Shown here piece after piece: positions 40,135-48,582 of a stretch of 49,661 bases of DNA (its first letter is position 1; the number at the start of each line of letters is the position of its first letter). Source of the stretch: Anaerolineae bacterium. GTDB lineage: Bacteria > Chloroflexota > Anaerolineae > B4-G1 > SLSP01. Location: positions 1 through 49,661 of the forward strand of contig JAFGFI010000146.1 in the NCBI GenBank assembly GCA_016931185.1, read 5' to 3'. The notes under the pieces were generated by a model that did no database searches, had not been told where the DNA came from, and saw only the letters and a program-made list of their open reading frames with translations. The translations under genes were made by a program, and so were the position numbers.

Positions 40135-41073
40135 ATGAGTCATATTATTAGATCGGAAACTATTTTTACGGATTTAACCTTTCCACTTTCTGTGCAGCGG
40201 TTATCTCAGGAGTGTTTGGATCATCATAGCCACGATTTTGTAGAAGTCGTCTATGTCGCGAAAGGAACGGCCCAACATGATATTTACACTTTACCCATGG
40301 ATGAGGAACTTGGTAGAGTTGTTGCACCTATTACCATCTCTGATGTGATTTTGGAAGGCGATATTTTTGTTATTGCTGCTGGAGAGCAGCACGCTTACCG
40401 GCAAACTGAGGAATTACGTATTTTTAATATCCTCTTTATGCCGGGGTTGATTGAAAATAGTTTTATCTATCTGCAAGATGTACCCGGCATCTTCGATTTT
40501 TTTGTCGTTGAACCGTGTTTCCGAACCGAAATGGCTTTTCGTTACAAATTGCGCTTACCGCCTATCGCCCGTTTGCGCGTCGAAGCGTGCCTGGATATGC
40601 TTGTACATGAACTTGAAGGGCAACAAGCAGGGTACAGGGCCGCTGCAATGGGCCTGTTTCTGGAATTGTTAGTGATAGTAGGGCGTGCTTACACTTCTGT
40701 TTATGCTCCTTCTCCTTATGCTATTGACTTGCAGGGTAAGCGCAATGCAATTCAAGAAGCAATAACATTCATTGAGCAAAACTACGCGGAAATACTTTCT
40801 CTGGATACGATCTCAGGTCATGTATTCCTCAGCCCGCACTATTTCTCTGAGTGTTTCAAAAGTGAAACGGGCTTATCACCGTGGGAATATCTTACTCGTG
40901 TGCGCTTAGCACAAGCTAAAGCACTTCTGGTGAGTAGTGATGTATCTATCACAGATATTGCACAGTCTGTTGGTTTTGGCGACAGCAGTTATTTCTCTAA
41001 AGTGTTCAAGGCCAGAGAGGGAATCTCCCCACGCACTTATCGTAAGTCAGGAACAAAGTCCAAAATTGTCTGA
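40135..41073 (+). CDS. AraC-family transcriptional regulator
   Basis: A 312-residue regulator. The N-terminal cupin-like sensor domain has SQECLDHHSHDFVEVVYVAKG and GDIFVIAAGEQHAY, typical of sugar-sensing AraC proteins. The C-terminal double helix-turn-helix (about 210-308) reads ISGHVFLSPHYFSECFKSE, then GLSPWEYLTRVRLAQAKALL and SVGFGDSSYFSKVFKAREG. It probably activates the genes downstream on the same strand (sulfatase-like, oxidoreductase, glycosidase), or the Opp operon just upstream. The inducer is unknown. I see only a weak ribosome binding site (AAGGATAAAAAATTAG upstream is too far for certainty). Confidence 0.9.
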   Translation: MSHIIRSETIFTDLTFPLSVQRLSQECLDHHSHDFVEVVYVAKGTAQHDIYTLPMDEELGRVVAPITISDVILEGDIFVIAAGEQHAYRQTEELRIFNILFMPGLIENSFIYLQDVPGIFDFFVVEPCFRTEMAFRYKLRLPPIARLRVEACLDMLVHELEGQQAGYRAAAMGLFLELLVIVGRAYTSVYAPSPYAIDLQGKRNAIQEAITFIEQNYAEILSLDTISGHVFLSPHYFSECFKSETGLSPWEYLTRVRLAQAKALLVSSDVSITDIAQSVGFGDSSYFSKVFKAREGISPRTYRKSGTKSKIV

Positions 41074-41160
41074 ATATTGTTATGGTTTGGTGTGTCAGAA
41101 GGGTATATGATAAAATAGAATAAGATGTTGTGATGGAGTAACATGGACGCGGACATCCGC

Positions 41161-41184
41161 GTGACAAAGTGACGGGGTGAATGT
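41161..41184. repeat. Octamer repeat GTGACRRG in the spacer before the sulfatase-like gene
   Basis: Three units in phase, GTGACAAA, GTGACGGG, GTGAATGT, match the octad found inside the GT-C gene at 4263-4302. A small inverted repeat (ACGCGGA/TCCGCGT) lies directly before it. Confidence 0.55.
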
Positions 41185-41241
41185 ATAATTTACTATCAAG
41201 TTATTCTCATTCACCATTCACAACTTATAAAAGGAGGCTCT

Positions 41242-42636
41242 ATGCCACGGAGAAAATCCCCTAATATTTTGTTAATCGGTATTGACTCGTTGCGCGCCGA
41301 TCATATGAGCTGCTATGGTTATCCTAAATTGACCACACCGCACATTGATCGTTTCGCGCAAGGAGGGACGCTCTTTGAGCGTACGTATAGCGCGTACATT
41401 CCCACGACCAGCGGCTACGGTTCGATGCTCACGGGAATGGACGTGATCAGTACGCAGATGATTGCACTGCGTCACAAAGGCCCCCTGCGCCCAGAGATCG
41501 CAACGCTTCCGGAGATTCTCAAGGGACAGGGCTATGCCACGACCTGCGTTGGTTTCCGGGGTAATCCGGCGGCACGTGGTTTTGACACCTACATTGATTT
41601 CCCAGGGTGGGGTAGTTGGAACGAAGGCCGCAGTCCCAAGGCGCAGAATCTCAATGATGTGACTATTCCGGAATTGGAGCGCCTGGCAAAGCAGAAGGAG
41701 CCGTTTTTCCTGTTTTTGCGCCACATGGATCCGCACGCGCCTTATCTCCCCCCTGAACCCTTCGAGCGGATGTTCTACCACGGTAATGAAGCTAATCCCC
41801 GCAATCATTCGATGGGCCCAGTGATGGAGTTCAAACCCTTCTGTGACTTTTTCGCTACTTGGATGCCACCGGGAATCTCGGACAAGGATTATGTGATTGC
41901 GCAATATGATGGTGCAGTGGCCTATATGGACGCGGCGATTCAGACTATCCTTACTGCTGTAGAGAGCCTCAAACTTGATGATAACACCATCGTCATCCTT
42001 AACTCGGATCACGGTGAGACACTCTACGATCACGACTGTTATTTTGACCACCACGGGATGTATGATCAGACGTTGCATGTACCTCTTATTATTCGCTATC
42101 CCCGCGCTGTTCCGGCAGGTAAGCGGGTGGGGGGCTATAATCGTCATCAAGATCTCGTGCCCACGTTGCTGGAACTGGCCGACATCGAGACGGATATCGC
42201 CTTCGATGGTAAGAGCTTGATGCGGCTGGTGGATGGGTCTGTTGCGTCTTATGCCGGTGAATTCTACATTACTGAGTGTACATGGATGCGTAAGCATGGT
42301 TGGCGCACGCCAGAATGGAAGCTCATCGAGGCGTTGGAGCCGGATTTTCACTTCAAGCCAGCGGTGGAATTGTATAATCTCGTTGAAGACCCGGAGGAGT
42401 ACAACAATCTGGCGGAAGCAGAACCGGATGTGGTGGAATTCCTGCGTAACCGGATGGAACGCTGGATTGCCAAACGCGAGGCCGAGACCGGCTTACCTAA
42501 CCCCATCCATCACCAGGGCGATTGGCATGGCCACGAGGGTATTGGAGCATTCACTTCTTCGCAGCAGGCCTATGATACCCTGCACATTGGCGATCCTATG
42601 CAAGCGGCGAAGTTGCAGGCAGGGAATAAGAAGTAG
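41242..42636 (+). CDS. Sulfatase-superfamily hydrolase without the formylglycine motif
   Basis: A 464-residue alkaline-phosphatase-fold enzyme. Asp15 and Asp20 in LIGIDSLRADH, then HMDPHAPYLPP and NSDHGETLYDH, with DHHGMYDQTLHVPLIIRYP, give the metal-site blocks of sulfatases. The activation site should read C/S-x-P-x-R before LLTG. Here the segment is IPTTSGYGSMLTG (residues 53-65), with Thr55 or Thr56 at the nucleophile place and Tyr59 at the Arg place. So it is probably not a formylglycine sulfatase; a Thr-nucleophile phosphodiesterase or phosphotransferase is more likely. There is no signal peptide. AAAGGAGG precedes the ATG. It neighbours sugar-metabolism genes. Confidence 0.85.
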   Translation: MPRRKSPNILLIGIDSLRADHMSCYGYPKLTTPHIDRFAQGGTLFERTYSAYIPTTSGYGSMLTGMDVISTQMIALRHKGPLRPEIATLPEILKGQGYATTCVGFRGNPAARGFDTYIDFPGWGSWNEGRSPKAQNLNDVTIPELERLAKQKEPFFLFLRHMDPHAPYLPPEPFERMFYHGNEANPRNHSMGPVMEFKPFCDFFATWMPPGISDKDYVIAQYDGAVAYMDAAIQTILTAVESLKLDDNTIVILNSDHGETLYDHDCYFDHHGMYDQTLHVPLIIRYPRAVPAGKRVGGYNRHQDLVPTLLELADIETDIAFDGKSLMRLVDGSVASYAGEFYITECTWMRKHGWRTPEWKLIEALEPDFHFKPAVELYNLVEDPEEYNNLAEAEPDVVEFLRNRMERWIAKREAETGLPNPIHHQGDWHGHEGIGAFTSSQQAYDTLHIGDPMQAAKLQAGNKK

Positions 42637-42691
42637 ATAATCGGTCTTTTGGATTTCTGAGTAGACTTAAAATTATGAGGAGGATTTAAAA

Positions 42692-43702
42692 ATGGCGCTT
42701 AAAGTCGCTATTGTTGGGTTGGGCAATATCGGAAATACACACGCGCGAGTGTATCAAAAGCGTGATGATGTGAAAATCGTCGCAGTCTGCGACATTATTA
42801 AGGAGCGGGCGGATAAAGCATCGGCAGCCTACGATTGCCCGGCCTTCTATTCAGTGCAGGAGATGCTGAAGAGCGGAATCCATATTGACGCCTCCAGTAT
42901 GTGTACTGCTGGCGTTGAAAACGGCGGTGATCACTATGGACCTACGATGGAATTGCTCGAGGCCGGTATCCCCACACTGGGGGAAAAACCTATCTCTAAT
43001 GACATCAATAAAGCTGCAGAGATGGTCGCGCTGGCGAAGAAGAAGAACCTGCGCTATGGTATCAACCTCAACCATCGTTTCACCCCCGCTGCACTGCGCG
43101 CTAAAGAATGGGTCACGTCGGGGCGGTTAGGGGAGATCAATATCATCAACATGAAAATGTGGATTAACAATCCCAATGAAAGTTCCCCGTGGTTTCATAT
43201 TCGCGCGCTGCATCCTCACTCATTGGATGTGATGCGTTATTATGGCGGTGATGTGGAAAAGGTACAAGCATTCTTTAAGAAAGGCCCGCGTCCCGACGGT
43301 CCGGATGGACGGCGCGTTTGCTGGTCAAATGTGCAGGTCAACTTGCTCTTCAAGAATGGCATTATCGGTCATCTCACTGGCAGTTATGACGCGGGTGGTA
43401 GTTATGGATTGGAGACGCTCGAAGTTGTTGGCTCCAAGGCGCGTTTTGTTTTACTTGACGCTTGTGAGCACCTCACCTTCTATCCTCGTTTTAGCCGCGA
43501 GACCGAGACCTACGATTATGTTGGTGGGATGATGAACTTCAGTGAGACGTTTGCCAGCCGTATTGGTGTGTGGGTCGAACAGAACCTGGCCCAGGTCAAG
43601 CCAGAAGAAATTGATGCCTCTGGCGCTGCCGCGCTTCATGTCCAGCGCATCATCGAGGCCGTAATCCAGTCTTGGGAGACAGGACAAATCATCACGCTGT
43701 AA
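42692..43702 (+). CDS. Gfo/Idh/MocA-family NAD(P)-dependent oxidoreductase
   Basis: A 336-residue sugar or cyclitol dehydrogenase-type protein. The N-terminal Rossmann fold reads VAIVGLGNIGNTHARVYQKR and then AVCDI. LLEAGIPTLGEKPIS carries the conserved Glu-Lys-Pro, and NLNHRFTPAA begins the substrate domain; His in HIRALHPHSLDVMRYYGGD fits the catalytic region. It probably oxidises or epimerises a sugar released by the glycosidases encoded nearby. GAGGAGG precedes the ATG. It is followed by an intercistronic heptad hairpin and the glycosidase at 43836. The exact substrate is unknown. Confidence 0.9.
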   Translation: MALKVAIVGLGNIGNTHARVYQKRDDVKIVAVCDIIKERADKASAAYDCPAFYSVQEMLKSGIHIDASSMCTAGVENGGDHYGPTMELLEAGIPTLGEKPISNDINKAAEMVALAKKKNLRYGINLNHRFTPAALRAKEWVTSGRLGEINIINMKMWINNPNESSPWFHIRALHPHSLDVMRYYGGDVEKVQAFFKKGPRPDGPDGRRVCWSNVQVNLLFKNGIIGHLTGSYDAGGSYGLETLEVVGSKARFVLLDACEHLTFYPRFSRETETYDYVGGMMNFSETFASRIGVWVEQNLAQVKPEEIDASGAAALHVQRIIEAVIQSWETGQIITL

Positions 43703-43710
43703 AATGTAAA

Positions 43711-43813
43711 ACGTGAAACGTAATGCGTGATATGTGATGGGGTGCAGTTTTTGTGGTTATCAATGTCATTCGTAATTGGTAATTCATCACGTATCACGCT
43801 TCACGTATCACGC
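43711..43813. repeat. Head-to-head heptad arrays forming an intercistronic hairpin
   Basis: The left arm 43711-43739 (ACGTGAA, ACGTAAT, GCGTGAT, ATGTGAT) and the right arm 43785-43813 (reverse heptads ACGTATC, ACGCTTC, ACGTATC) pair at 24 of 29 positions. It lies between the oxidoreductase gene and the next glycosidase gene. Confidence 0.65.
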
Positions 43814-43835
43814 TGTGCTTAATCTTGAGGATATC

Positions 43836-45452
43836 ATGCAAGCTATCACACAAAATGTAGTTCATGAGTGGACGTTTTCTTCGCACAAACCCTACGTGGA
43901 CCCGTTTAATGATGTTCAACTGGATGTGTTGTTTTCCGGTGCAGATGGTATTTCGCAGCGTGTGCCGGCATTTTGGGCTGGCGACAACCTCTGGCGTGTG
44001 CGGTTTGCGACTCCGAGATTGGGAGAACATCATTATTGTACCTTCTGCTCAGATGAGAATAACTCCGATCTGCACGGGATAACGGGGGTGTTCGAGGTCT
44101 CGCCTTATCACGGCCCCAATAGACTGTTGCAGCGCGGGCCGGTGCGTGTCGCCAATGATCGTCGCCATTTTGAGTTCATGGATGGGACATCATTCTTTTG
44201 GTTGGCGGACACCTGGTGGATGGGATTTTGCAAACGCCTGGTCTGGCCCAGAGATTTCCAAACCCTGGCGTTAGATCGCGTTGGGAAGGGTTTCAATGTT
44301 ATCCAGATCGTCGCGGGCCTCTATCCTGATATGATGGGATTTGAGGCCCGTGGTGCAAATGAAGCCGGATTCCCTTGGGAAGCGGATTACATACGTGTTA
44401 ATCCGGCTTACTTTGACTTCGTCGACCGGCGTATCCAATACCTGGTGGATGTTGGCCTGATGCCGTGCATTGTCGGTTGTTGGGGATATTATCTGAAGTT
44501 GCTCGGTATTAACAAAATCAAGCAGCATTGGCGCTATCTTATTGCCCGCTATGGCGCGTATCCCGTCTTCTGGTGTTTGGCCGGAGAGCAGACGATGCCC
44601 TTTTATCTTTCCGCAGACAAGAAGGCCGAGACTGAGTTCTTGCGCCAGGGCTGGAGTGAAGTTGCGGCTTATGTACGTGAGATTGATCCCTATCATCGTC
44701 TGGTCACGGTACATCCAGGCCAAGATGGACGTGAGCAGATGTCGCCCCCGACGTTGATTGACTTCGAGATGCTTCAGACGGGACACAGTGATCGGCAGAG
44801 CTTGCCCAACACTGTTGACTCGGTGGGTCGGGCCATGGGACGCACACTAACTATGCCTGTCATCGATGCTGAAGTTTGTTACGAAGGTATCGGCGAAGCG
44901 TCCCGTCAGGAGGTGCAACGGCTGATGTTCTGGGTATGTATGTTGAATGGCGCGGCAGGTCATACCTATGGCGCTAATGGTATCTGGCAGGTGAACACAC
45001 GAGAGCAGCCTTACGGGCCTTCTCCCCATGGCCTGACCTGGGGCAATACTCCGTGGGATGAAGCGATGGGTTTGCCTGGTTCGGCGCAAGTCGGTTTGGG
45101 CAAGAGATTGCTCGAACGCTATGCGTGGTGGCGTTTTGAAGTGCATCCGGAATGGGTTGAACCGCATTGGAGTTCGGATAATTACTTTGCGGCCTACGCA
45201 GCCGGGATTCCAGGTGAAGTGCGTTTTATCTTCTGGCCCTCGACGTTTGGCTCAGGTATCGTAAAAGGAATTGAACCTGATGTGACTTATCATGCTTTCT
45301 TGTTCAATCCCACTAACGGTGAAGAGCTTGATCTTGGTGTTGTCGAACCCGATGCGAATGGCGATTGGGCGCTGCCTATTGGCCACGGAGGTTGGCGTGT
45401 CATGCCTATCTTTCAAGATTGGGTTCTGATTCTGGAGACTCAAAGGGATTAA
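43836..45452 (+). CDS. DUF5060/DUF4038 glycoside hydrolase, GH140-like
   Basis: A 538-residue protein with an N-terminal beta-sandwich (about 10-95, DUF5060-like: FWAGDNLWRVRFATP) and a TIM-barrel domain. The barrel opens FEFMDGTSFFWLADTWWMGF, followed by NVIQIVAGLYPDM, PVFWCLAGEQTMPF (Glu candidate acid/base) and MPVIDAEVCYEGI (Glu candidate nucleophile), as in DUF4038 enzymes. GH140 members release apiose in rhamnogalacturonan-II breakdown, but the group covers other activities. There is no signal peptide, so the substrate is probably imported. The ATG at 43836 follows TTGAGGATATC; the upstream frame runs through the heptad hairpin. Confidence 0.8.
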   Translation: MQAITQNVVHEWTFSSHKPYVDPFNDVQLDVLFSGADGISQRVPAFWAGDNLWRVRFATPRLGEHHYCTFCSDENNSDLHGITGVFEVSPYHGPNRLLQRGPVRVANDRRHFEFMDGTSFFWLADTWWMGFCKRLVWPRDFQTLALDRVGKGFNVIQIVAGLYPDMMGFEARGANEAGFPWEADYIRVNPAYFDFVDRRIQYLVDVGLMPCIVGCWGYYLKLLGINKIKQHWRYLIARYGAYPVFWCLAGEQTMPFYLSADKKAETEFLRQGWSEVAAYVREIDPYHRLVTVHPGQDGREQMSPPTLIDFEMLQTGHSDRQSLPNTVDSVGRAMGRTLTMPVIDAEVCYEGIGEASRQEVQRLMFWVCMLNGAAGHTYGANGIWQVNTREQPYGPSPHGLTWGNTPWDEAMGLPGSAQVGLGKRLLERYAWWRFEVHPEWVEPHWSSDNYFAAYAAGIPGEVRFIFWPSTFGSGIVKGIEPDVTYHAFLFNPTNGEELDLGVVEPDANGDWALPIGHGGWRVMPIFQDWVLILETQRD

Positions 45453-45488
45453 TATTCTAATTTTTTATTTTCAAAATGAGGTAATTAT

Positions 45489-46211
45489 ATGACCCGAATT
45501 ACGATTATTGGCCGGGGCCATTCAGGAACCCGTGCAATGTCACATACGCTTTCAGCGAGTGGTGTGTTTATGGGCGCGCCACTTAACCGTTCTGGCGATC
45601 TACTGCCGCCGCAGGCGATGTATGACGCCTGCCGCGTCTTCGCCCGCTACGTAGATTGGCAGGGCGATCTTTCTTGGAATTGGGATCGCGCATTGGCTGC
45701 CGACATCCCTGACGAATTTAAGTTTCTTATCCATACCTATTTGACTTCGGTGCGGTTGAATTCCACTGAGCATACCGGCTGGAAGATTCCAGAAACCACA
45801 TTAGTTTTTCCGTGGATATTACGGATGTACCCGGATATTAAGTACATCTTCTGGATCCGTGACCCGCGTGATAGTATTATTGGGGGGCACTTGACTGACA
45901 ATCTGCATGATTTCGATATTGATTATCCGCCCACCGATGATGAACGTCTGCGCCGTGCCATTTCATGGAAATATCAGTATGATCTGGTACAGGCGATGCC
46001 TAAACCTAAATACTGGATCGAAGTGCGTTTTGAGGATTTCGTGCTGCGCCAGGATGAGACGTTGGCGCGGTTGGAGGATTTCTTGGGTTTTAAGTTGGAG
46101 AAGATTCCAGTCAACCCAGAGGCAGTGGGACGATGGAAGACAGATGAGGGAGTACATGACTTTGATTTTTTCGTTCCGGCAATGGTGCAGTATGGATATG
46201 AATATGCTTGA
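45489..46211 (+). CDS. Sulfotransferase-family protein
   Basis: A 240-residue protein with the two PAPS-binding signatures of sulfotransferases: the 5'-phosphosulfate loop ITIIGRGHSGTRAM at the N-terminus and the 3'-phosphate site FWIRDPRDSIIGGH near residue 125. A Trp-Lys-x-Pro motif (GWKIPETT) lies between them. It would move a sulfate from PAPS to a carbohydrate or other acceptor. GAGGT lies about nine bases before the ATG. The stop codon overlaps the first codon of the truncated DUF11 frame that follows. Confidence 0.85.
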   Translation: MTRITIIGRGHSGTRAMSHTLSASGVFMGAPLNRSGDLLPPQAMYDACRVFARYVDWQGDLSWNWDRALAADIPDEFKFLIHTYLTSVRLNSTEHTGWKIPETTLVFPWILRMYPDIKYIFWIRDPRDSIIGGHLTDNLHDFDIDYPPTDDERLRRAISWKYQYDLVQAMPKPKYWIEVRFEDFVLRQDETLARLEDFLGFKLEKIPVNPEAVGRWKTDEGVHDFDFFVPAMVQYGYEYA

Positions 46212-46756
46212 TAAATCTATCCATTACTGCGCCGGGTGGTGTCTGGATACAGACCGTTGTTGTGACGACTGACATAGGCTATGTCGGGCCGCTTACTAAT
46301 GTTGTGCGGGTAACAAGCGTGGAAGGTGTGACTGGTATTTTTACCGCAACTTCTCTGCCGCAAGACTTACCAGCGATAGCCATTAGCAAAGAAGCTATAC
46401 CTGACCCAGTGGATGCTGGTGAGCAATTAACGTATACACTGTACGTGACGAACACCGGTAATGTTGCCCTTCACGCTGTTATCACTGATATTTTACCCAG
46501 CCACGTCCAGGTTGGCGCGATAGCCGGGGAAACTGCAGTGCTGCCAGGAGGAAATCTGGTCTGGACTGCAACACTCCCGGCGGGAGGGGATACCTGGACA
46601 CAGATGGTTGTCGTCACTGTTGAGACCGGTTATAGTGGGGTGTTATCTAACGTGATTCAAGTCACGACCGATCAAGGGATAAGCGATATGTATACGGCTA
46701 TCACGAAGGTGACTCAATATCGTCTATACTTGCCATTGCTCCTGAGGAGCTTTTGA
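46208..46756 (+). pseudogene. 5'-truncated DUF11-repeat surface protein fragment
   Basis: The 182-codon frame starts inside a repeat domain. Its first 40 residues (PGGVWIQTVVVTTDIGYVGPLTNV) match the second half of the complete repeat that follows (PAGGDTWTQMVVVTVETGYSGVLSNV), and the intact repeat begins ISKEAIPDPVDAGEQLTYTL, as DUF11 domains do. No signal peptide is present. The only start is a TTG overlapping the sulfotransferase stop. The protein ends YRLYLPLLLRSF, a tail I associate with exported Chloroflexota proteins. It is best read as the 3' remnant of a larger surface-protein gene; use as a short live gene is possible but unlikely. Confidence 0.65.
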
Positions 46757-46793
46757 CACTGCACTTTAAAAATGTAAGAAGGGAGCTCCAGTT

Positions 46794-47348
46794 ATGCTCG
46801 ATCCAAAAAAATGGTTTAAAAATCTATTTGTACGAGGAATAGAGCCCGCACCTAAGCCTAAAGTAAATCCTCTCAAACCGCGAGAGTCCCGCGCTGCAGA
46901 AAGCCTTCTGGAAAATGAGGCTTTGACGGCGGCTTTAGATGATACTGCAGCCAAGGTGTTGCTTGATTGGGGGGTGGCCTGTGCTAAGATGATTGCGCAG
47001 AGTACAGCGGGACTGGATGACTTAGAGGCGGAGGAAGCTATGGCTCCACGCTTGCGCGCTATCCGGCGGTTTATGCGTCTGGTCAATCAGTGGATTCCCA
47101 AACGTGCAGAAATGAGTGGTGAGGATAGCAGGGCGTTATGGGCTAAAATGGCCGGGCAAGTGGTCATTATCTATGGCAGGGAACTAACCTCTTTCACGGA
47201 TGTGCAATGGGATATGTTCTTACAACACAGTCAAACAGTCCACCCTTCACAAGCTATTGAAAATCTGCGTGTATGGATCGAAAATTTATTCAATCATACA
47301 GATATTACTTTGGAGGAAACCCATGACCAAGAAAAGTACAACAACTAG
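46794..47348 (+). CDS. Protein of unknown function, 184 residues
   Basis: I do not recognise this family. The N-terminus (DPKKWFKNLFVRG) is basic, the next 30 residues are Pro-rich, and the rest is predicted helical (LENEALTAALDDTAAKVLL, LEAEEAMAPRLRAIRRFM). There is no signal peptide or membrane segment. AAGGGAG lies eight bases before the ATG. Its last 26 bases overlap the start of the phospholipase D-family gene, so the two are probably translated together and may act together. Confidence 0.7.
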   Translation: MLDPKKWFKNLFVRGIEPAPKPKVNPLKPRESRAAESLLENEALTAALDDTAAKVLLDWGVACAKMIAQSTAGLDDLEAEEAMAPRLRAIRRFMRLVNQWIPKRAEMSGEDSRALWAKMAGQVVIIYGRELTSFTDVQWDMFLQHSQTVHPSQAIENLRVWIENLFNHTDITLEETHDQEKYNN

Positions 47349-48576
47349 GGGAACAACGAAAAAGTCTGCGACAAAGACTTCTTCCAGCAAATCGTCCGTC
47401 TCAAAACGTAGCACTTCAACGTCAAAGAAGCAATCAACGTCTTCGAGTCGTCTGACAACAATTGTTGGTATTATTGTGGTGCTCGTTCTGGGCAGCTATT
47501 ATTTACTGACGGGCTCCGATCCGCTAGGATTGTTTGACCAGGCGACGCAGACTTCTTCCCCGGCTATCGTGGGCAGTGGCGGCGATTGGTGGCAGGTTTA
47601 TTTTACTGACCCCTTGAATGTTAACGATCCGGATAATTTGACCGGTTCGATTCCTGAACAACTGATCGCGCGTATAAACGACGCGCAAAGTACCATTCAC
47701 ATTGCGGCTTTTGAATTTAATCTCACCCCGGTAGCTGAAGCGTTGATTGCCGCGCATAAACGTGGCGTAGAAGTGCAGTGGGTCACGGATGACGAGAATG
47801 GCATTGAAGCGGATGAAGAAGAGGGGCACGGACAGTTTGCTATGCTTGAGAAAGCCGGTATTGAGGTCATAGATGACGGGCGCGGCGCGTTGATGCACAA
47901 TAAGTTTTGGATTTTTGATGATCAGACAGTGTGGACAGGATCTACCAATATTACCGTCAATGGCAACTTTAGGAACAACAACAACGTCATTGTGATTGAA
48001 TCCCCCGAAGTTGCCGAGATTTATGAACGCGAATTTGCGGAAATGTGGGATGGAAAGTTTGGCCCTACTTCGCCATCAACAGTGGATGAGCAAAGTGTAA
48101 CAATTGACGGTACCCCCGTGCAGATTCTCTTCGCGGCAGAAGATGATGTCGCCGACCGGTTGGCTGCTTTGCTTGAAGGCGCGCAGAGCAGCATCCGTTT
48201 TATGGCTTTTTCATTTACGCACGAGGGGATGGGAAACGCGGTACTGGAACGTGCTGAGGCGGGTGTGGATGTGATGGGCATTTTTGAGACACGGGGTAGC
48301 GAGACCGAATACAGCGAATTGCCCATACTGTATTGTGCCGATGTCCCGGTGCGTCAAGACGGCAATCCAGGCACGTTTCACCACAAAGTCTTGGTGATTG
48401 ATGAGCAGACGGTTGTCACCGGATCGTTTAATTTCTCAGAGAACGCGGATACGAGCAATGATGAGAATGTCGTGATGATCACAAATCGTGATATTGCTGC
48501 GCAATACCTCCAGGAGTTTGAGCGGCGTTGGGCCGAGGCTACGGAGCCTGATGTGGCCGATATGGAGTGTAAATAA
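47323..48576 (+). CDS. Membrane-anchored phospholipase D-family protein
   Basis: A 417-residue protein with two HKD motifs, MHNKFWIFDD and FHHKVLVIDE, each followed by TGS and Asn, which together form one active site in the PLD superfamily. The N-terminal 42 residues are almost only Lys, Ser, Thr and Arg, followed by one hydrophobic helix (about 46-65), so the enzyme is probably anchored with the catalytic domains outside. Members cleave phosphodiesters in lipids or nucleic acids; the target here is unknown. The ATG at 47323 has TGGAGGAAA upstream, inside the end of the preceding gene. Confidence 0.88.
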   Translation: MTKKSTTTRGTTKKSATKTSSSKSSVSKRSTSTSKKQSTSSSRLTTIVGIIVVLVLGSYYLLTGSDPLGLFDQATQTSSPAIVGSGGDWWQVYFTDPLNVNDPDNLTGSIPEQLIARINDAQSTIHIAAFEFNLTPVAEALIAAHKRGVEVQWVTDDENGIEADEEEGHGQFAMLEKAGIEVIDDGRGALMHNKFWIFDDQTVWTGSTNITVNGNFRNNNNVIVIESPEVAEIYEREFAEMWDGKFGPTSPSTVDEQSVTIDGTPVQILFAAEDDVADRLAALLEGAQSSIRFMAFSFTHEGMGNAVLERAEAGVDVMGIFETRGSETEYSELPILYCADVPVRQDGNPGTFHHKVLVIDEQTVVTGSFNFSENADTSNDENVVMITNRDIAAQYLQEFERRWAEATEPDVADMECK

Positions 48577-48582
48577 GATATT

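Noticed and set aside
41272..42351. Long minus-strand frame of 359 codons opposite the sulfatase-like gene
   Set aside because: Low-complexity, His/Arg-rich shadow of a clearly conserved gene on the plus strand, without a plausible start region.
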